A stretch of 64,000 bases of DNA from Theobroma cacao (taxonomy: Eukaryota > Streptophyta > Magnoliopsida > Malvales > Malvaceae). The DNA is taken from the NCBI RefSeq assembly GCF_000208745.1, contig NC_030852.1, positions 31,946,969 through 32,010,968 on the forward strand, given 5' to 3'. Positions 58,640 to 64,000 of this stretch are shown here, one piece after another. The stretch's first letter is position 1; every line of letters begins with the position of its first letter. A program made the position numbers and the translations under genes. The notes beneath the pieces are model-generated. The model was not told the DNA's origin. It worked only from the letters and a program-made list of their open reading frames with translations, and made no database searches.

Positions 58640-61600
58640 GTCCAGCTTGGATATCCATATCTTTCTACTGTTATGTTTGGATCGAGGCGTCAGCCTTTCT
58701 AAAAGAAAAATAAAAGAATAATGGAGTTTTCAGCAATATATGTAACTGCTTGCATATTGGCTAGAAATATGTAAGACACATAGGATATGAACTTGGTCAT
58801 CTCTTAATAATATGTACTTTCAATTAATGTTTAATGGAGCCAATATATTAAAATGAGTGTTAGCTTAATTATTGAGTTATTTTACGTTACCGTTTAATTT
58901 TATAATAATAATAATGGGAACAATAAATATCAAGCTTGTGGCTCGATGCTAAAAAACATAGCCATTTCCGACTAAAGCTTTTTTTAAATGTTCTCGTAGA
59001 ACTTTCGATAAAATTTTTTTATAAAATTATTACGATTGAGAATTAATAAAAAAATAATATATATTTGATGTCAAAATTTCCAATAAAAACTTGGACCGAT
59101 AATTCTCACTTCAAACTAACAAAGTTTAGTTAAAATTTTCGATTGATATTTTTTTTTTGGTATAAAAGGAATGAAATATAAATATCATGTCAAAGCTTAA
59201 AAAAATTGGAATTTGATGCCATTTTTAGGATTACTTCTCTGACAAAAGTGCAAAATATTCACACTAAAACTAAAACTAGAATACTTGTGACAGAAATCAA
59301 ACCAATGAGCAACCTCTGCCATATAAAATTGATAGTTGAATTAGACAGACAAGGGAGGAAAAAAAAAAAACAAACAAACTTGATCAATAATTCACAAGTC
59401 ACAAGAAAACGAAAGATTAAGCTTGACTTGCTTCACATCCTTCCAAAACGACATGTTGAAGAACAAGTCAATGCAAACTATACTTCTCAGTATTTCGGGC
59501 ACTACTGCTAGGATAAGTCGACCTGCTTTGTCTCAAGCTGAATGCTGTCTCACCAAAAAAAGAATTTTCTTTCTCATAGTTCATAGCTAGATAATAATTA
59601 ATCATCAAGTCCACATCATGGTGTGACATTTGGTAAGCATAATAATGGGATTTACTGAAAAAATTTCTCCGCAAAGTATCATAAATTCTCACAAATTAAT
59701 CATGAATGTGGCAGTTTGGTACTAATAGTCCAAACACCTTCAAGTTTGTTGGATTAAAACCTATCCTTTTATTTTGCCTAACAGGCTATATAAGTTCTCA
59801 GGACCATTGATTAGTTAATTAATTAATTACTGTATAATTTACAGTAAGAGGAACGAAAAATAGCTTAACGCCATGAGAAATCGATTAATTAGTGGACCAT
59901 CTTTCACATTGATTTTAATCTTTAAAATTAAAAAAAAATCAACCAATTAAATTAAGTTAATGTGAAAGATCGTAATCCAAACATGTATTATTAAGTTTGA
60001 TATTACTTAAATAATCCACAAATCAAAAAAGATAAACCATTTAAATTAGAAAAATCATTCCAATATTCTCAAAGGACACCACGAAGACCCAAGTCAAGTG
60101 AAAGGACTCACTATTCTTTTTGGTTTACTAAAAGCCACTTTTAAACGAAAGTCGACCTCTTCACTGGGAAAGCCTTTCCCCAAAGTGTTCATATTCGTAT
60201 AAAAACAGTGAATTCACACGAACATTGATTCGAGTTTATGAATACCAAATCACCTTACTTGAATTTACTACAGTAAACAATAATGGAAGAAATTTATTTA
60301 TATATTTTATAATTAAAATTTTTTGAAAAACTGCACTTTTATTCACGTTTTATTGAAGTACACTATGAAACAGGAGGATGAAAGCATGTCTCCTGAAGAA
60401 ACAATCAAACAAAAAAAACTGCAGAAACACAAAAAAATCATATCTTTTTATAGTATATTTAGAATTACTTGGTGTTACTCCAACATGAATTGCCTTTTTC
60501 TCTATCATTTTCATCGACATGAATGGCCCCTTTCACATGGTTTTGTCCCAGTTTTACAATATTTTTTCTGCTGTACGTAGCTCATATTTATGAGACTCCA
60601 AACGTATGGTTGTAATGGTTTCGTACTTTGGCTCCACCTGCCTATGTCGATTAAAAATCTATTGAAATGGAGGACTCTCTCGTGTGCATACGTCACTTTT
60701 CTGATTTTGTGGAAAAGATAAATGATATTTTCTAACACCATTGCTGCCCATTTTGATTTCTTCGACCCTTGAGTCATTTGGTCGTTTGGTTTTGGAGTCA
60801 ATTTTTGAGTTGTTCAATTAGAAAAGAAAAGAGAAACTAAAGTGGCCTTAATGGTAGTTGATGTTGATGTATTTTTAAAATAAAAAATTATTTTATCTCG
60901 AAGATTATGTTACTTGATAAAATAATATTTAAAAATTATGAGATAAATTAAAAAAATATCATAGTTTAAAAATTAAATATAAAAAGTTATTATTTTAAAT
61001 TATAATTTAAAGATTATATTTTATTAAATGAATAATTATTTTTTCATAAGATGATTATTGAAATAATATTTTTATCTAAAAGTTATATCTGATAAAATAT
61101 AAAAATACCTTTTAATTAAAATAGTATTTTAATGAAAGAATTGTATTCTTGAAGAAGAGATACTTGCAAGTCTATATAAAAAATTTGTTGCTAACCATTT
61201 TGAGACATAAAATAAAAAACAAAAGCAAAAGCAAAAAAATCAAGAGTAAAAAAAGTATTGTATTCTATTAACATAAACACTTAAATTTTCGTCAACTACA
61301 AAAGCATCTAAATTCTTTATAATTTACTTGTAATCTACTTATTGTAGAAAGTAAGTTCTAAGGTAAAAAATCGACAAAATTAAACGTTGGCTTCATTATA
61401 TCTCTAAGGTTATTCGTATTATTTATCTTTTACATATCAAGTTGTTAGAGCGAAATAAATCTTAAATATAGCATCTATTTAAAGACTCGCATTGAAATCA
61501 CTTTTACCGTTTTCTTGAATTCCATTTAAACCTCATTTGCTCAAATAGTTGATCGATAGTGGCATTTTTGATTGTCAAAATCAGCTTGATAACTTTCTCT

Positions 61601-62100
61601 TAAACAAAAAGAAATCATTTTGTGGAGAAAAACAAAAAGGAAGGGTGAAGTCCATAGGATTGAAGAACATGTATGAAAATTTTGACAAAACTATAGTTTA
61701 AGTTCCATAAGCTAGAAGAAGATTCAAAATGTCTTGCCATTCAAAGACGGACCGTTTTTTGAGGTTTCACTCTCACATTCAAAGTGTCTTCCTTGTCTCA
61801 TCAACTTGACAAGGAAAAATAAGAAAAGGAAAGATGAATCGAAGCGAGCCAAAATTTGCCCAATTCATGTTCCGGGTAAATAGTTACTAGCCAACAAAGA
61901 AAGTTGACTCACCAACCTTCTCTTTCTTTTTCTCCTTTAATGAAATTTAATTAAATATTAACGATAATAATCCTTCATGAATACTACTCCTCAAGATTCT
62001 CCCCTGTTTTCACAGTGAACACCCTCCCCAAATCCAAAATCTCTATCTCATTTCACGATCCAAAGCTTCCGAATTCCTTCCTGGGTTTTTCTCTTCACCC
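58640..62100. other. intergenic, AT-rich
   Basis: I see no supported gene. The open frames at 59206-59511 + and 60323-60801 show no family features. The last ~150 bp, CT-rich, are probably the leader of the next gene. Confidence 0.5.
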
Positions 62101-62111
62101 CTTAATCTCAA

Positions 62112-64000
62112 ATGGGTCGTAGGCCAAACGACCCAGAAAACTCCCGTTTCGCCTCTCTTGTCCTCCTATTGGTGGCTCTGTTCTCCTGTGTTTTTGTCTA
62201 TGCGGTCGTTTCTACACTCTTGAACCCCAATGTAAATTCTCAAAATTCCAGCTTTCAGTATCTGGAAGCGATGGCGAGTGGTGATTTGGGGGAAAGGAAG
62301 GGTGAGTGTTGCAGAGGTATTGAGAATTTGGAGCTGTGGGGTCCAGCTGTGAAGTGGGGGTCTGAGTTTAAGTTTAATTCCTCTGTAGAATGTTGTCAGG
62401 CTTGTAAGACCATGTGTAGCGGCAATGATGGGCCCTGCTTGTGTGATACTTGGGTTTTCTGTGGGAACAAGGAGGCTTGTGGGTCGAGATTTGGGGAGGT
62501 GAGCTTTTTGCCTTTTTCATTTTTGGTGGATTTTTAACGGTTTTTGTAGGCGAGTCTGAAATGCTGAATTGGATTGTTAGATGTTCTTAGTTGATTCACT
62601 TTACTTGATGTTTTTGGTCGGGGTTGTTTGACTTGACGTGGTGAATGCATTAGCGTGATTGAGAATTTACTTTCTCTTCCATTTGTTGTCTGACTATTAA
62701 AGTGTTGCTGCTGATTTACTTGGTCTATTGTTTAATGTGGTCAGAGCCTCAGTGGAGAATGAATAAAAGATCTTTGGATAAACATTATAATGTCATTTAA
62801 AGATATATAATTAAGGGGTGGTTATTCAGAAAGCTTTTGTTTTTGCTCAATAATCTCGGTTTATGTGGTTCATTTCTGAAGAAGTTTATTGTGAATGATC
62901 AAAGTCAAAAGATACTGCTATTGCTGTTCAATCTCAAATTACCAAGTGCATTTTAAAATGAAGATTGGAGTGTTTTATTTGCATGCTTAGTCTCATTCTA
63001 TTGTGGCTTAATTGGTGGTGCTAAAGGTGGTTTAATGATCTATCTGCTTTTGGTGCATAAAGTAAAGTGAATGTTATTTTAAATTTTGAATGGCAAGAGC
63101 TATAGTTTATATTTATCATTTTGTTCTTCCAGTGTTGGTTGAAGAAACAAAAGGACACTTTGGCCCCTGATCGGCAAGAGGCAGGTGAAACTGTTAGTTG
63201 GACTTCTGGGCTGATCTTCGGGAAAGGAGAGGTATACAACAAAAGCTTGATGAAAGTTCTTATATTTTCTTTTTCCATCTTTATGATACTGGCTACATAC
63301 TGATAATTGTTGAGTACTTTTTTTTTTTTCTGTTGATTTTTTTTATAAGCATAGGTCTTCCTTAAACTTTGTATTGTTGAAATCTCATCTATTTATCATG
63401 ATTCATGTGAGTAACACTTATCCAGCAGTGACTTCATTCTTGTGTCTTCTCTGTTCAGGGCATTGTTGAGATGGAAACTAAATATGGTACTCTTCATATA
63501 AAAGTGAGTACTTTTTGTTCTAGGATGCTATGCTTCTACTGTTTTTGACATTGTAGGTACTTTGCATGAGTATCATAGAGTATGGAACTGTTAGTTACAA
63601 CTCATTCAGAAGCTATTATCTTTTATATTGCTTCACCCTTTTTAGCCCCTTCTGCTTTTGCTGCGAGTTACAGTTCGAAGCAACTAAAAAGAAAGATGAA
63701 TATTTATGATCTTAGGATTGTTACTTGTTAATGTGATTGGCATGTGCCATTTAGAATTTTTTTCCCTGTTTCTTTATTTTTTGTGGTTAATGAAGGTGAT
63801 CCTTGTTGCGAATTCACCAACTCAATAAGAACTTCTCCATAAAAGATTTGGAGTTCAGCATAGGTGATAAAAAAAATACATTTAGGAATTTCAGGAAAAG
63901 TAATAGATTATTGCACTCACCAATTATTCGTTGTTTGATGCAGCTTTTTCCCGACTGTGCTCCATATTCTGTGGCCTACATTCTTGAGTTGTTAACATTG
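62112..64000 (+). CDS. membrane-anchored Cys-rich plus cyclophilin-like protein (5' part)
   Basis: Four exons are visible: 62112-62498, 63133-63231, 63459-63503 and 63944-64000, the last cut by the window end. All are phase 0, giving 196 residues so far. The protein starts MGRRPNDPENSRFASLV, and residues ~12-37 form a signal-anchor helix. A cysteine-rich part follows (GECCRG, SVECCQACKTMC, PCLCDTWVFCGNK, then CW), resembling a PAN/apple-type disulphide module. The last exons read GIVEMETKYGTLHIK then LFPDCAPYSVAYILELLTL. This matches the first strand of a cyclophilin-like fold (G.I.{E}T..G...I.L.P..AP). I recall plant proteins of this layout but with no established function. It probably faces the lumen or apoplast, given the anchor and cysteines. 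Confidence 0.8.

Overview
The window is nuclear DNA from a flowering plant, most likely a woody rosid eudicot. Evidence: many GT-AG introns, AT-rich intergenic DNA, decayed plant transposons, and three recognisable plant genes (a CBL calcium sensor, an SnRK2 kinase and an eight-cysteine lipid-transfer-type protein). I cannot name the species. An assembly gap lies at 24901-25287 and there is one stray N at 21148.

Region 1 (1-5.6 kb) is transposon debris and satellite-like repeats: a decayed plant-mobile-domain (PMD) gene and three families of short tandem repeats (102 bp built from 50/52-bp half units, 89 bp, 35 bp).

Region 2 (5.6-32.4 kb) is the unusual part: a degenerate array whose gene-like parts all lie on the minus strand. 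It mixes (a) a family of intronless genes for ~165-185 aa multi-pass membrane proteins in two subfamilies, A (intact at 7.0, 14.3 and 23.1 kb) and B (near-intact at 10.3, 26.3 and 31.8 kb), plus broken copies at 8.7, 16.4-17.4 and 18.7 kb; and (b) at least three copies of the 5' end of what I read as the plant DXO1 (Rai1/DXO NAD-decapping nuclease) gene, all lacking the catalytic domain. One deletion joins a DXO1 first exon to a headless B gene at 19.15 kb. A ~2.9 kb non-autonomous CACTA-like transposon (19956-22900), with a nested palindromic MITE, splits the flank of one A copy; the copy at 6.7 kb preserves the empty site. I do not recognise a function for the A/B proteins.

Region 3 (28.3-38.5 kb) holds an inverted array of ~23-bp monomers, an RNase H remnant of a retroelement, more duplicated flank pieces and AT-rich DNA with no supported gene.

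Region 4 (38.6-64 kb) is ordinary gene space. CBL1/9-type calcineurin B-like protein (minus, 8 coding exons, 213 aa) and a subclass II-like SnRK2 kinase (plus, 9 exons, 340 aa) are divergently arranged across ~7 kb. They are followed by a small secreted eight-cysteine protein (plus, 111 aa) and the first four exons of a membrane-anchored, cysteine-rich protein leading into a cyclophilin-like domain (plus, running off the end). CBL and SnRK2 proteins both act in drought, salt and calcium signalling; sharing a locus is not evidence that they act together.
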